Source: Bacillota bacterium (GTDB lineage: Bacteria; Bacillota; Clostridia; Oscillospirales; Ruminococcaceae). Taken from it: a DNA stretch of 64,000 bases. This document shows positions 26,944 to 36,333 of this stretch, piece after piece. A model generated the notes under the pieces. That model saw only the letters and a program-made list of their open reading frames with translations, ran no database searches and was not told the DNA's origin. The first letter of the stretch is position 1. Each line of letters begins with the position of its first letter. The translations under genes were made by a program, and so were the position numbers. Location of the stretch: contig JAEZTV010000031.1 in NCBI GenBank assembly GCA_023421245.1, forward strand, positions 18,491 to 82,490, read 5' to 3'.

Positions 26944-27001
26944 ACTTTCGTGTATATCTTGCCTTGGCAAAACATAGCATTTGGTTAAAGGGGATGGATT
27001 T

Positions 27002-29050
27002 GTGCGGATTCGATACATAAAAAAACTTTTGCCCGCCGTCGCGGTTCTGGCGGCATTTCTACTGTTGCTTAGCGGTTGCTTTGGCCGGGTTTTAGGCCCC
27101 TTGTTGGACGAGGTGCAAGAGCGTATCGGAAATGGCAGCACAGCGGGAAGCAGCGAGCTTGCGGATGATTATTATCAGGCGATAAACGGTGCTTGGATTA
27201 ACAAAGCTACCATCGGCAGCGGGGTGCCTGCGATCGACAGCTTTACCGAGGTATCGATGCAGACGACAACCGATCTGCTCGCTATTTTAATGGAACTTGG
27301 CGACAAGGCACCTGCCTACTCCGAGCAAAGCGATGAGCGGCTGCTGGCTGATTTCTACAACAATGCAATGGATTATGAGCGCAGAGATCAGGACGGAATT
27401 GCCCCGATACAGCCGTTTCTCGATGCCATAACCTCGGCAGACAGTCTTACACAGCTGACCGATGCGCTGGTTATGATGGACAACGCCGGTATCGGCAGCT
27501 TTGTTACCTGGGATGTAAGCGCAGATCTTTACGACAGCACCACAAACGCACTCTATGTTTCGGTGGCATATATCGGCCTGCCGCAAAAAGAATATTACCA
27601 CGATACCGACTCTCAGTCGGTAATGGTACGTACCGCATATATCAAATACCTGACAGCACTCTTTGAACAGGTTCCGCAGTATGCCGGCACCGCACAGAAG
27701 GCCGCACAATCGGTACTTGATTTTGAAACGGAGCTTACAGAGTCATTTTGGAGCGCCGAAGAATGGAATACGATCAGTAACATTTACAACCCGATGAGCC
27801 TTGACGAGATTGCGTCCGCAATGGGCATTTTCGATACACGTCGTTTTTACCAAAGCACCGGTATTGCGGATGCAAGCCGCTATATCGTTCATTGCCCGCA
27901 GTATCTTGGTAAGGTAGGGGAGCTGTATACGGAATCAAACCTTGGCCAGCTTAAGCAATATGCCGTTGCAATGGTATTATCGCAGGCCTCCAGCTACCTC
28001 ACACGCGAGCTTGAGACGATACAAACCGAGTTTGACAATGCCATCAATGGTTCGGCCGGCAGCCTGATGGATATTGAAAAAGCCTATAACACCGTAAACA
28101 ACTATATGGGCGAATTACTCAGCCGCATCTATGCCGAGCAGTTGTTCGGCGAGCAGGCAAAGGCCGAGGTTGAGCAGATGGCAAGGCTAATTATCGCAAC
28201 CTACGAGCAGCGCATCCGCAACCTTGATTGGATGAGTGAAGCGACAAAAGACAGTGCAATTAAAAAACTTGACGCCATGAACATAAAGATTGGCTACCCC
28301 GACGCTTGGGAAGACTATTCGGCGGTTGCTATTCGCTCTTACGATGCGGGCGGCAGCCTGTACGGCAACATCATGAGCCTATATTCCCACCTGTGTCAGC
28401 AGTCGCTTGCTAAGATTGGCCAGCCCGTAGACCGCGGCCAGTGGCAGATGTACAGCCACACCGTAAATGCATACTATTCCCCCACGGGCAATGAGATTGT
28501 TTTTCCGGCCGGTATCCTGCAGCCTCCGTTTTTTGACCCTGGCGCCTCTTTGGAGGAGAATCTCGGCGGGATTGGGTCTATCATAGCACATGAGATTTCG
28601 CACGCGTTTGACGACACCGGAGCACTGTTTGATGAGAACGGCAACTACACAGATTGGTGGACTGAAGCGGATCTTGCCGCCTATCAGGATAAAACATATA
28701 GCTTAGTGAGACAGTATGAGGAGATTGAGGTAACAAGCGGCGAGTATATTAATGGAACGCTTACACTTGGTGAGAACATCGCCGATTTGGGAGGACTTGC
28801 CTGTGTGGTACAGGTGGCAAAGGAACAGGGAGGTAATCTTGATCTGCTGTTTCGCTCCTATGCACGCGCATGGCGGTCCAAATCAACGCCCGAGTATACC
28901 TCTTATTTGCTGAAGGTTGATACCCATTCACCGGATAAATACCGTGTGAATCAGGTGCTCAAAAATATTGATGAATTCTATGAGGTATACAAAGTTGCAG
29001 AAAGCGACGGTATGTATCTTGCACCCGAAGAGCGGGTACGCATATGGTAG
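27002..29050 (+). CDS. M13 family zinc metallopeptidase (neprilysin/PepO-like) lipoprotein
   Basis: A 682-residue peptidase of the neprilysin/PepO family. The zinc site is H530-E-x-x-H534 (IIAHEISHAFDDTGALFD), and the third ligand is E591 in GENIADLGG. The substrate-binding NAYY motif lies upstream (HTVNAYYSPTGNEIVFPAGIL). A lipobox LLLSGC near residue 24 points to attachment at the outer membrane face. GTG 27002 is taken as start, with AAAGGGGA (26987-26994) eight bases upstream. The frame itself is open to TTG 26981. It probably degrades extracellular peptides. Confidence 0.93.
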   Translation: MRIRYIKKLLPAVAVLAAFLLLLSGCFGRVLGPLLDEVQERIGNGSTAGSSELADDYYQAINGAWINKATIGSGVPAIDSFTEVSMQTTTDLLAILMELGDKAPAYSEQSDERLLADFYNNAMDYERRDQDGIAPIQPFLDAITSADSLTQLTDALVMMDNAGIGSFVTWDVSADLYDSTTNALYVSVAYIGLPQKEYYHDTDSQSVMVRTAYIKYLTALFEQVPQYAGTAQKAAQSVLDFETELTESFWSAEEWNTISNIYNPMSLDEIASAMGIFDTRRFYQSTGIADASRYIVHCPQYLGKVGELYTESNLGQLKQYAVAMVLSQASSYLTRELETIQTEFDNAINGSAGSLMDIEKAYNTVNNYMGELLSRIYAEQLFGEQAKAEVEQMARLIIATYEQRIRNLDWMSEATKDSAIKKLDAMNIKIGYPDAWEDYSAVAIRSYDAGGSLYGNIMSLYSHLCQQSLAKIGQPVDRGQWQMYSHTVNAYYSPTGNEIVFPAGILQPPFFDPGASLEENLGGIGSIIAHEISHAFDDTGALFDENGNYTDWWTEADLAAYQDKTYSLVRQYEEIEVTSGEYINGTLTLGENIADLGGLACVVQVAKEQGGNLDLLFRSYARAWRSKSTPEYTSYLLKVDTHSPDKYRVNQVLKNIDEFYEVYKVAESDGMYLAPEERVRIW

Positions 29051-29136
29051 CGTGCAGCGATATTTCACTTGATATATTTGACCAAATATGAGATAATTCC
29101 CATATGTTAAAACAACAAGAAAAATGAGGTGTAATA

Positions 29137-29820
29137 ATGACTTATGAAATCTTTGGCGGCAATCTGCCCGCTGTAACCATCCGCCTTGCGCAGGGAGAGA
29201 GCATCTATACCGAATCGGGCGGTTTGTCCTGGATGACCGACAGTATCGCGATGGAAACCAATATGAAGGGCGGATTCATGAAAGGCCTTGGCAGAATGCT
29301 GTCAGGTGAATCGCTGTTTATGGCCACTTTCACCGCAATCGCACCCAATCAGGAGATTACCATTGCGTCGTCCTTCCCCGGTGCGATTGAGGTTCTAGAG
29401 CTCTCGCCGGGCCGGGAGTACATATGTCAAAAGGGCGCCTTTTTGTGCGCGCAGCCGCAGGTCGAACGTACAACTGAGATAACCAGAGGCGTTGCAAGCG
29501 GCATGTTTGGGGGCGAGGGCTTTATTATGCAGCGTCTCAAAGGCAGCGGCTATGCGTTTTTAGAGATTGACGGGTCGTTGCAAAAGGTTACACTTGCCCC
29601 GGGCCAGAGACTAAAGGTTGATACCGGCCACGTAGCTGCATTTGAAGCGACGATGGGGTATACGGTGGAGACGGTCAAGGGTTTTAAAAACATCCTGTTC
29701 GGCGGTGAAGGGTTGTTCTTAACAGTTTTGCAAGGCCCGGGTACCGCTTACCTGCAAACCATGACCATGCCGGGCTTTGCAGGCAGAATCGTGCCCTATC
29801 TTCCTAAAAGCAGTAACTAG
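29137..29820 (+). CDS. AIM24 / TIGR00266 family protein
   Basis: A 227-residue cytosolic beta-rich protein of the TIGR00266 (AIM24-like) family. It shows the family's repeated glycine-rich beta turns (ESGGLSWMTDSIAMETN, then GFMKGLGRMLSGESLFM and FGGEGLFLTVLQGPG). Function is unknown in bacteria; a scaffold or stress role has been guessed. It has an AATGAGG ribosome site and lies between the M13 peptidase and a response regulator with no clear operon partners. Confidence 0.88.
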   Translation: MTYEIFGGNLPAVTIRLAQGESIYTESGGLSWMTDSIAMETNMKGGFMKGLGRMLSGESLFMATFTAIAPNQEITIASSFPGAIEVLELSPGREYICQKGAFLCAQPQVERTTEITRGVASGMFGGEGFIMQRLKGSGYAFLEIDGSLQKVTLAPGQRLKVDTGHVAAFEATMGYTVETVKGFKNILFGGEGLFLTVLQGPGTAYLQTMTMPGFAGRIVPYLPKSSN

Positions 29821-29932
29821 TATTGCGGGTAAGAATAGCCCCCTTATTGCCTGATAAACAGTTACCCGCGGTAAGCTGTTTAAATACAGAGATGCCTATG
29901 AATATGTCGGCGCAGGGCAGGTGAAAGCAGGT

Positions 29933-30664
29933 ATGACGACTGTAATCTGCTGCGATTGCAACGAGCAGCATCGATCAGAGCTTGTAGAACTGCTTGAATG
30001 TTTTACATGGGCGGATAAGCTTAATGTTCTTTCTGTCGCAGAGCCTCAGCAGCTACTTTCCGCTGCCTGCGAACAGACGGATATTGTAATTTGCGACATT
30101 ATTTTAGAGGACCAAAGCGGCATTGCGGTTGCCAGAGAGATCAAGAAAAGGTTCCCTCATGTTTGCATCATCTTTTTCTCCAATCTTTTAACCTATTGTG
30201 AGGAAATCTATGCCGTTGAGCACATTGCGTTTATCCGTAAGCCGATTACAAAAAGCAAGTTGGAGGCAGCACTACTCAGGGGAATATCTCGGCGCGAAAG
30301 AGAAAAAGACAGCTATGTATTTGTGCGGAGCAAGAATCTTTCCACTACGGTAGCACTTGCAGATATTCTGTATCTTGAATTTTCAAAAAAGCAGATTAAT
30401 GTGATTACCGATGAAAATTTCTATTCCGTTTTAGGCAAGCCGGACGGCATCCTCGCGCGCCTTGACCACCGATTCTTGCAGTGTGCGGAGAGTTGCTATG
30501 TTAATATGGAGAAGGTCGGATCACTTGATAAATCCACGATAACGCTGTTCGACGGCACGGCTCTGCCGCTTGAGCGCAGCTTTTATGCCGCTGCCAGAAA
30601 GGTTTACATAAATTTCTTGAATGCGCGCGATTTGTCAAACGCTAAGCCCGGTATCCGCACCTGA
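29933..30664 (+). CDS. LytTR-type response regulator without an adjacent kinase
   Basis: A 243-residue protein with an N-terminal receiver domain (residues 1-120; phospho-acceptor D55 in DIVICDIILED, and FIRKPITK with the conserved lysine) and a C-terminal LytTR DNA-binding domain (about 140-235). Such regulators act in AgrA/VirR-type pathways. No histidine kinase or autoinducer gene is adjacent, so it is an orphan here. GTG 29921 is an alternative start. ATG 29933 is preferred because AAGCAGG is nearer, but this is not certain. Confidence 0.85.
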   Translation: MTTVICCDCNEQHRSELVELLECFTWADKLNVLSVAEPQQLLSAACEQTDIVICDIILEDQSGIAVAREIKKRFPHVCIIFFSNLLTYCEEIYAVEHIAFIRKPITKSKLEAALLRGISRREREKDSYVFVRSKNLSTTVALADILYLEFSKKQINVITDENFYSVLGKPDGILARLDHRFLQCAESCYVNMEKVGSLDKSTITLFDGTALPLERSFYAAARKVYINFLNARDLSNAKPGIRT

Positions 30665-30708
30665 AGCGAAAGGCCGATTATGCTTGCGTGCCTAAGTTAA
30701 TTTATTAA

Positions 30709-30742
30709 AGCCGCATCTCGTAACACTGCGAGATGCGGCTTT
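30709..30742. terminator. Bidirectional terminator
   Basis: Perfect 12-base arms (30709-30720 and 30729-30740) separate the response regulator gene from the convergent esterase gene. Confidence 0.8.
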
Positions 30743-30755
30743 GCGTATTTGCATA

Positions 30756-31724
30756 TTACAGCTGTGATGCAAAAATCGAGAAAATAATGTCGCCCGACTG
30801 CGGCAAATATTCATGTCCGTAATCGGGATATAGGATCATCTCTTTCTCACAGTTTAAATTATTGTATATGGCAAACTGCGTAGAAGGCGGGCAGATTAAA
30901 TCTGAGAGTGCAGTAAACATAACAACCTTTGATCTGATGCGGCTTGCGTGGTTGTGCAGGTCAATATATCCAAGCCGCGTAAAGACCCTGTCCTCCTGCT
31001 TATGCAACGGGTCACGATGCCGGAAGTAGCGTTTAATCTCAGAATAGGCGCTCAGGTCAATGTCGGTCGACTCCCATACATGCCGGAAGTCGGAAAGAAA
31101 TGGGTACCCCGAGCATGCAAGCTTAATGCGCGGTTCAAGGCTTGCGCACGCAAGCGTTAATGCGCCGCCCTGCGAAAAGCCGGTAGCACCTACACGGGCT
31201 TCATCTATGTAATCAAACGACATTATAATACGAGCAAGCTGTACGGTATCCAAAAATGCGTTTCGGTAAAAAAGCTTGTGGGGGTTAGGGTCATCCAGAC
31301 CTTTGACAATATGCCCTTCCAGCGAATTACCCCCTACCGTAACAGCGTCATCCGAAAGGCCGCCCTGGCCGCGGGTATCAAGTGCCGCAACCACAAAACC
31401 AAACTTTGCGTAATTTATCTTATCAATCCAATCACCGCTGTTTCCATGGTACCCGTGAAACATCAAAATGGCTGGGCAAGGGGTATCTGTCTTTACAGGC
31501 TTAACAAGCTTTGCGTGAAGTCTGGCACCGCCAACACCGGTAAAATACAGGTGATAGCATTCTACACCATCAGCTTCAAAGTTTGCGGGCTCCAGTATGT
31601 ACGTCATACTTTGCGCATCAAGCTCAGCGAGTGCTTCTGCCCAGTATGCGGAGAAATCCTTCGGTTTTTCATTGGTTCCTTTGTACTTTTTTAGTTCCTT
31701 TAGCGGCATATCTACGATAGGCAT
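30756..31724 (-). CDS. Acetyl xylan esterase / cephalosporin-C deacetylase (CE7)
   Basis: A 322-residue alpha/beta-hydrolase of carbohydrate esterase family 7, which removes acetyl groups from xylo-oligosaccharides and from cephalosporin C. The triad is S184 in TGFSQGGALT, D275 in ALSDLICPP and H304 in DYGHEYLP. RGQGG (about 118-122) is the family motif. No signal peptide, so it acts inside the cell, as usual for CE7. The frame extends to 31805, but ATG 31724 has GGAG upstream. No xylanase is near. Confidence 0.9.
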   Translation of the reverse strand: MPIVDMPLKELKKYKGTNEKPKDFSAYWAEALAELDAQSMTYILEPANFEADGVECYHLYFTGVGGARLHAKLVKPVKTDTPCPAILMFHGYHGNSGDWIDKINYAKFGFVVAALDTRGQGGLSDDAVTVGGNSLEGHIVKGLDDPNPHKLFYRNAFLDTVQLARIIMSFDYIDEARVGATGFSQGGALTLACASLEPRIKLACSGYPFLSDFRHVWESTDIDLSAYSEIKRYFRHRDPLHKQEDRVFTRLGYIDLHNHASRIRSKVVMFTALSDLICPPSTQFAIYNNLNCEKEMILYPDYGHEYLPQSGDIIFSIFASQL

Positions 31725-31905
31725 ATTCACGTCTCCGTTTCTGCGTTGTTGTGCCGTTGCACTTAAACTGTTATCTATCGCACTGCGGACAAAAAATACT
31801 ATCAATATAGAATAATATACATTATAATTAAGGAAGAAACAATATCATAATAGTTCGATTTCTATATCAATTTGTTTAAAATGTACCGGGGAAGGAGAGG
31901 GTTCT

Positions 31906-32988
31906 ATGAAATCTGGTACGATAATTTCTGTGCTTATTACGTTCATGCTGATGATACTGTGCGGATGTATGCCGGAAAGCCCAGGTGTGACGCTTGGCAA
32001 TCCCATTTCCTCCGGCCTCGATATTTCGTCACCCATGCAATCGTCATCGCTGCAAAGCAAGGAGGATTGGCTGCTTTCAGCTACCTACCGCGAAGTGGAA
32101 TACTCCGCCTATATGACGATGGAGCAATACGACAGGGTGTTTGGCTCAAGCGGTATGGTGCCAAGCACCCCTGTGCTCGCGCCCGACGGCGGCAGCATCC
32201 TATACTTCTACCCAGCAGAGTTTGAAGAGGCAAGCGCGCTGTTTCGGTACGACCTTGCAACCGAAACGGCACAGCCCGTCCTGACACAGCAGGATATCGG
32301 CGCGTCGCAATCCGTCAAATGGGTTGCATGGCAGGAGGATGGTGCGCTGCTGCTTGTTATCGGTTATCGTTATGGTACCATCTCGCCGGGCGGGGCGGTG
32401 TATCTGCTAAAGCCTGAGCAGGCCCCTGCGCTGCGGCTGCTGTACTCCACGCGCAAAGAAACCGAGCAGGTACTTACCGCGCAGTTACAGGATACAACGC
32501 TCACAATGACGGTGGCGGTTTTTGATGCGGATTTTATGGAGTACGAGCAAACAGAGCGCGTTATACAGGTTAACCCGCGGCAAGCCCCAATCGCACAGCT
32601 TGGCGGTGTACTGAACGTTCCGCAAAATTCTTTGGCGGTTATCTTTAATTATCCCACTGCGGAGCAGCTTGCGGCCTACCCGAACCTTGACGTGTATGAG
32701 CACGACACAAGCGGCGAGGAGCTGCTGCTTGTTCCGTCGCACGAGGGAACGCACATCCTGCTTGAAGAGATGGAATTTGACCAGACGCTTGAACAGTTTG
32801 TACCTTCTGCTGTGCGGTACGACAAGATGTCGCTTGCGGGTCAGGCCTTGCATATTAAAGCAGTACGTCCCGAGGGCGGCCCGCAGTTGCGCTTGACACT
32901 GACCTACGGGGATCATGCTGCGCAGTATTACATCACCTACAACGGCAAAGACGGCACACCCGAACGAGAAGATATTATGCATGAGTAA
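31906..32988 (+). CDS. Putative lipoprotein with a beta-rich domain
   Basis: A 360-residue protein with a lipoprotein signal peptide: the hydrophobic segment VLITFMLMILCGC puts the acceptor cysteine at about residue 21. After a Ser-rich linker, the mature part alternates short beta strands (PVLAPDGGSILYFYPA, SVKWVAWQEDGALLLVIGYR), giving a propeller-like or DUF4652-like look. I do not recognise the family with confidence and see no catalytic residues. It is probably a surface-exposed single-gene unit. Confidence 0.65.
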   Translation: MKSGTIISVLITFMLMILCGCMPESPGVTLGNPISSGLDISSPMQSSSLQSKEDWLLSATYREVEYSAYMTMEQYDRVFGSSGMVPSTPVLAPDGGSILYFYPAEFEEASALFRYDLATETAQPVLTQQDIGASQSVKWVAWQEDGALLLVIGYRYGTISPGGAVYLLKPEQAPALRLLYSTRKETEQVLTAQLQDTTLTMTVAVFDADFMEYEQTERVIQVNPRQAPIAQLGGVLNVPQNSLAVIFNYPTAEQLAAYPNLDVYEHDTSGEELLLVPSHEGTHILLEEMEFDQTLEQFVPSAVRYDKMSLAGQALHIKAVRPEGGPQLRLTLTYGDHAAQYYITYNGKDGTPEREDIMHE

Positions 32989-33083
32989 TAGTGCAAACAG
33001 AGCAATCCCATTGCGCCCGCAAACAGATAATAAAGCTGTTTGCGGGCGTTTATGTACAACAACATAAAAATAAAAAACAATTG

Positions 33084-33131
33084 TTGACAAGTGAACGATT
33101 GTTAACTATACTAATGTTAACAGATGTTCAC
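33084..33131 (+). promoter_or_regulatory. TetR-gene promoter with two operator copies
   Basis: TTGACA (33084-33089), 17 bases, then TATACT (33107-33112) form a near-consensus promoter. The 16-base site GTGAACGATTGTTAAC (33091-33106) fills the spacer. GTTAACAGATGTTCAC (33116-33131) is its near-perfect inverted copy (13 of 16) just past the -10. Each copy is itself an imperfect palindrome. This is a likely autoregulatory site of the following TetR gene. Confidence 0.8.
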
Positions 33132-33146
33132 TTAAAGGAGAACATA

Positions 33147-33773
33147 ATGAATACCAAGGAGCGTATATGGCGCGAAGCCCTGGGCCTATTCTCGCAGCGC
33201 GGGTACGAGGGGGTATCGGTGCGCGATATTGCGGCCGCCGTCGGGGTGCGTGAGAGCGCCTTGTACCGGCATTACCAAAACAAGCAGGAGATTTATGACC
33301 ATATTTTGATGCAATACGCGGAGCATATGATGCATTTCTTTATGCAGATGCAGCTTACCGGTGAGAGCGGTGCGTTTGTGGAAGGGGAGTATGCGGCAGA
33401 TTTGTTTGGCAATATGGCGGAGCATGAAATTGGTGAAGCAGGCAGGCAAATTTTCCACTTCTTTTTCTGTGATGACCTCAGTGCAAAGGTTCGCAGAATG
33501 CTGACAATAGAGCAGTTTAAAAATAAGCAAACTGCGCAGCTGTTTCGAAAAATTTCGTTTGATGATGCCTTAAACTATCAGTCTAAGATATTTGAACAGA
33601 TGATCTCCCGCGGTTTGTTTCGTCCGGCCGACCCGTATATTATGGCAGTGCATTTCGTGTCTCCTATTTTTTTAATGTTCTATAAGTTCGATGCGGATGA
33701 TGAAGGCCTTGCTCAGGCGGAAGTGTTGGTTGTCGAACATATCAAACAGTTTAGCCGAATCTATGCCCCGTAA
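33147..33773 (+). CDS. TetR family transcriptional regulator
   Basis: A 208-residue repressor-type regulator. The N-terminal helix-turn-helix (EALGLFSQRGYEGVSVRDIA then VGVRESALYRHYQNKQEIYDHI, residues 11-58) is typical. The C-terminal ligand domain (60-208) is not assignable. ATG 33147 has a perfect AAAGGAG site. The frame is open back to 32991, but that stretch contains the promoter. The iron-sulfur flavoprotein-like gene begins 48 bases downstream and is its probable target. Confidence 0.92.
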   Translation: MNTKERIWREALGLFSQRGYEGVSVRDIAAAVGVRESALYRHYQNKQEIYDHILMQYAEHMMHFFMQMQLTGESGAFVEGEYAADLFGNMAEHEIGEAGRQIFHFFFCDDLSAKVRRMLTIEQFKNKQTAQLFRKISFDDALNYQSKIFEQMISRGLFRPADPYIMAVHFVSPIFLMFYKFDADDEGLAQAEVLVVEHIKQFSRIYAP

Positions 33774-33821
33774 AAACATCCGTAAAGCATAAATGCTATT
33801 TAGAAAGGAATAGGGATTGCC

Positions 33822-34538
33822 ATGAAGCTTACCGTTATTCACGGCACCAATCGTCGTGAAAGTACATACCACTGCGCACACGAGTTGATTGATGCGGTAC
33901 GAAATCTGGCCAAAGACGAACTGGAGGTGACCGAGTTTTTTCTGCCCATTGATGGCCCGTCGTTTTGCCGCGGCTGTTTCTCCTGCTTTCAAAACGGGGA
34001 GGATACCTGCCCTCACAGCGCGCAGGTTCAGCCGATTGCTGGCGCAATCAAGCAAGCGGATATCATTGTCCTTACCTCCTCGGTTTATGCGTTGGACGTT
34101 ACCGGGCAGATGAAAACACTGCTCGATCATCTGTGTTACATGTGGATATCGCACCGCCCAAGCCCTGAGATGTTTCGCAAGGTTGGCGTAACCATCTGTA
34201 CCACCGCGGGCGCGGGGCTTTCGCATACCTCCAAAACTCTGGCACACAGCCTAAATTATTGGGGTCTGATTCGAGTGCATCGTTTTAGCAAAAGGGTTGC
34301 CGCAAGCTGTTGGGCAGAGGTTTCTGATAAAAAGAGGGGAGAAATATATAAAACGATGCAGCGGATTGCAGGCAAAGCGGTCAAGGGTGCCCAGCATGAA
34401 AAACGTTTGCAGCCCAGAGCGTTTACACGGTTCTTCTTTTTTATGATGAAGGGTATGATGAAAGGCAACACCTGGTGTAAACGCGACCACAACCATTGGA
34501 AAGAGCTCGGCTGGCTAGGCGGAGACTCGCCCTTTTAG
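33822..34538 (+). CDS. Iron-sulfur flavoprotein-like NAD(P)H/FMN oxidoreductase
   Basis: A 238-residue flavodoxin-fold protein. The N-terminus has the FMN-phosphate loop HGTNRREST (residues 7-15), and a compact cysteine motif C49-x2-C52-x2-C55-x7-C63 (FCRGCFSCF...TCP). This matches the [4Fe-4S]-binding motif of iron-sulfur flavoproteins (Isf). A hydrophobic RFFFFMMKGMMKG stretch lies near the C-terminus. Likely role is reduction of quinones, oxygen species or other electrophiles. It follows the TetR gene, which probably controls it in response to a toxic ligand. Confidence 0.85.
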   Translation: MKLTVIHGTNRRESTYHCAHELIDAVRNLAKDELEVTEFFLPIDGPSFCRGCFSCFQNGEDTCPHSAQVQPIAGAIKQADIIVLTSSVYALDVTGQMKTLLDHLCYMWISHRPSPEMFRKVGVTICTTAGAGLSHTSKTLAHSLNYWGLIRVHRFSKRVAASCWAEVSDKKRGEIYKTMQRIAGKAVKGAQHEKRLQPRAFTRFFFFMMKGMMKGNTWCKRDHNHWKELGWLGGDSPF

Positions 34539-34557
34539 AGCAAACCAGAACACCATT

Positions 34558-34590
34558 AACCCCAATCGCAATGCGCGGTTGGGGTTTTTG
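34558..34590 (+). terminator. Terminator of the TetR/flavoprotein unit
   Basis: Twelve-base arms (34558-34569 and 34575-34586, one G-T pair) are followed by TTTTTG. Confidence 0.85.
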
Positions 34591-34683
34591 CGTTTCTCCC
34601 CGATTTGCCGCTGCCAATGCAAAAGCCGAACACAACCTGATGCGGATTAATATAATAGGTTGTAAAGCAAACGAGGTGACCAA

Positions 34684-35451
34684 ATGAATGAAATATTATC
34701 AGTAGACTCGGTGATGCAGAAGTATCAGGCGGAAAACGGAGAGGTTACCGCTTTGGAGAATATCAGCTTTACAGCGTGTGAGGGTGAATTCATCTGCATC
34801 GTTGGCCCAAGCGGATGTGGCAAAAGTACGCTGCTTTCTGTTGTTGCGGGACTGGAAAAGGTGGCGCGGGGTTCAGTTTTCATTAATGGCCGGCCGGTTG
34901 ACGGTGTGTCGACCGAGGTAGGATACATGCTGCAGCGCGACAATCTTTTGGAATGGCGAAGCATCTGGAAGAACGTGCTGCTTGGGCTTGAGATACAACA
35001 TAAGCTTGACGAACAAACAAAGGCATATGCAGACGAGTTGTTGAGCACCTACGGGCTGTACGAATTCCGCGATAAGTACCCATCCCAGCTCTCCGGAGGC
35101 ATGCGTCAGCGGGTTTCGCTCATTCGTACGCTTGCGCTGCGCCCACGTATTCTGCTGCTGGATGAGGCGTTCTCGGCACTCGATTTTCAAACCCGCCTCT
35201 CGGTAACGGACGATGTGCACCGCATCCTCAAAAACGAGAAGAAAACCACCCTGATGGTAACCCACGATATTCCCGAGGCAATTAGCATGGCGGACCGAAT
35301 TATCGTGCTTAGCCGTCGTCCGGCTGTCATTAAAAGTGTTCATGAGCTCCGGTTTGATCCTTGCTGCACCTCTCCGCTTACTCGCAGAAACAACGAGCAG
35401 TTCGGCAGATATTTTAATGAGATATGGGGGGAGCTTGATGTTATTGCGTAA
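34684..35451 (+). CDS. ABC transporter ATP-binding protein (NitT/TauT type)
   Basis: A 255-residue ATPase. Walker A is GPSGCGKST (residues 41-49), the Q-loop is MLQRDNLLEW, the signature is LSGGMRQR, and Walker B plus D-loop is ILLLDEAFSALD. It is closest in pattern to SsuB/TauB/ThiZ-type nucleotide-binding subunits that pair with NMT1-like binding proteins. It overlaps the permease gene by 14 bases (translational coupling), and a GAGGTGACC ribosome site precedes ATG 34684. The substrate is not shown. Confidence 0.92.
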   Translation: MNEILSVDSVMQKYQAENGEVTALENISFTACEGEFICIVGPSGCGKSTLLSVVAGLEKVARGSVFINGRPVDGVSTEVGYMLQRDNLLEWRSIWKNVLLGLEIQHKLDEQTKAYADELLSTYGLYEFRDKYPSQLSGGMRQRVSLIRTLALRPRILLLDEAFSALDFQTRLSVTDDVHRILKNEKKTTLMVTHDIPEAISMADRIIVLSRRPAVIKSVHELRFDPCCTSPLTRRNNEQFGRYFNEIWGELDVIA

Positions 35452-36265
35452 GCAGCAAGAAACCGGTCTTTCGCCGGAACGCCGTGAATATCTGGCTCGC
35501 ATCAGGCGGCGTAAGTATTTTATCGCCTTTAGCCGGGCGGCAATACTTATTGTGTTTGTGGGATTGTGGGAACTTTTTGCGCATCTAGGGGTAATCGACA
35601 GCTTTATCATGAGCCAGCCCTCACGCATCCTAAAAACAATTGCAGGTGTATCGGAAAACGGATTGCTCGGGCATATAGCGGTTACCAGCTACGAAACGGT
35701 AGCGGGCTTTTTGCTTGGAACGATTATCGGCACAGTAATTGCGGTGGCATTGTGGTGGTCCGGGTTTCTTTCCAAGGTGAGTGAACCGTTTTTAGTTGTG
35801 CTTAACAGCCTGCCAAAGGTTGCGCTGGGACCGGTCATTATCATTTGGGCGGGTGCGGGTGCGCGAGCAATTATTGTGATGGCGCTTGCAATCTCGCTTA
35901 TCGTAACGGTGCTTGAGATGCTCAGCGGTTTTCGGCAAACCAATCCGGAATTGATACGCATGATACAGACATTTGGTGCGAAAAAGCACCAGATTTTTTT
36001 AAAGATTGTTATGCCGTATAACCTTAATACAATCTTTAATACGCTCAAGATCAACATCGGGCTGTCACTCGTCGGCGTTATTTCGGGCGAGTTTCTCGTT
36101 TCCAAGGCAGGGCTTGGGTATCTGATTGTATACGGCGGGCAGGTGTTCCAGATGGATCTGGTTATGACAAGTGTCTTAATTCTTGCGGCGGTCGCGGCAA
36201 TTATGTACCAGTCGGTGGTGATACTCGAACGGTTTGTTTCGCGTGTTGTCAGTCACACGCAGTAG
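35438..36265 (+). CDS. ABC transporter permease (NitT/TauT type)
   Basis: A 275-residue inner-membrane permease with six predicted segments and the BPD-transport EAA loop (MIQTFGAKKHQIFLKIVMPYNLNTI). The N-terminal cytosolic tail is Arg/Lys-rich. ATG 35438 is chosen because GGGGGGAG (35426-35433) precedes it and it overlaps the end of the ATPase gene. The frame is open further upstream, inside that gene. It forms a transporter with the adjacent ATPase and lipoprotein. Confidence 0.91.
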   Translation: MLLRKQQETGLSPERREYLARIRRRKYFIAFSRAAILIVFVGLWELFAHLGVIDSFIMSQPSRILKTIAGVSENGLLGHIAVTSYETVAGFLLGTIIGTVIAVALWWSGFLSKVSEPFLVVLNSLPKVALGPVIIIWAGAGARAIIVMALAISLIVTVLEMLSGFRQTNPELIRMIQTFGAKKHQIFLKIVMPYNLNTIFNTLKINIGLSLVGVISGEFLVSKAGLGYLIVYGGQVFQMDLVMTSVLILAAVAAIMYQSVVILERFVSRVVSHTQ

Positions 36266-36333
36266 GTAATCGGCGCGGCATTCGCGCCGCCGAATATAGA
36301 TTGTCTCACACACCTTGAAAGGAGAATGTCAGC

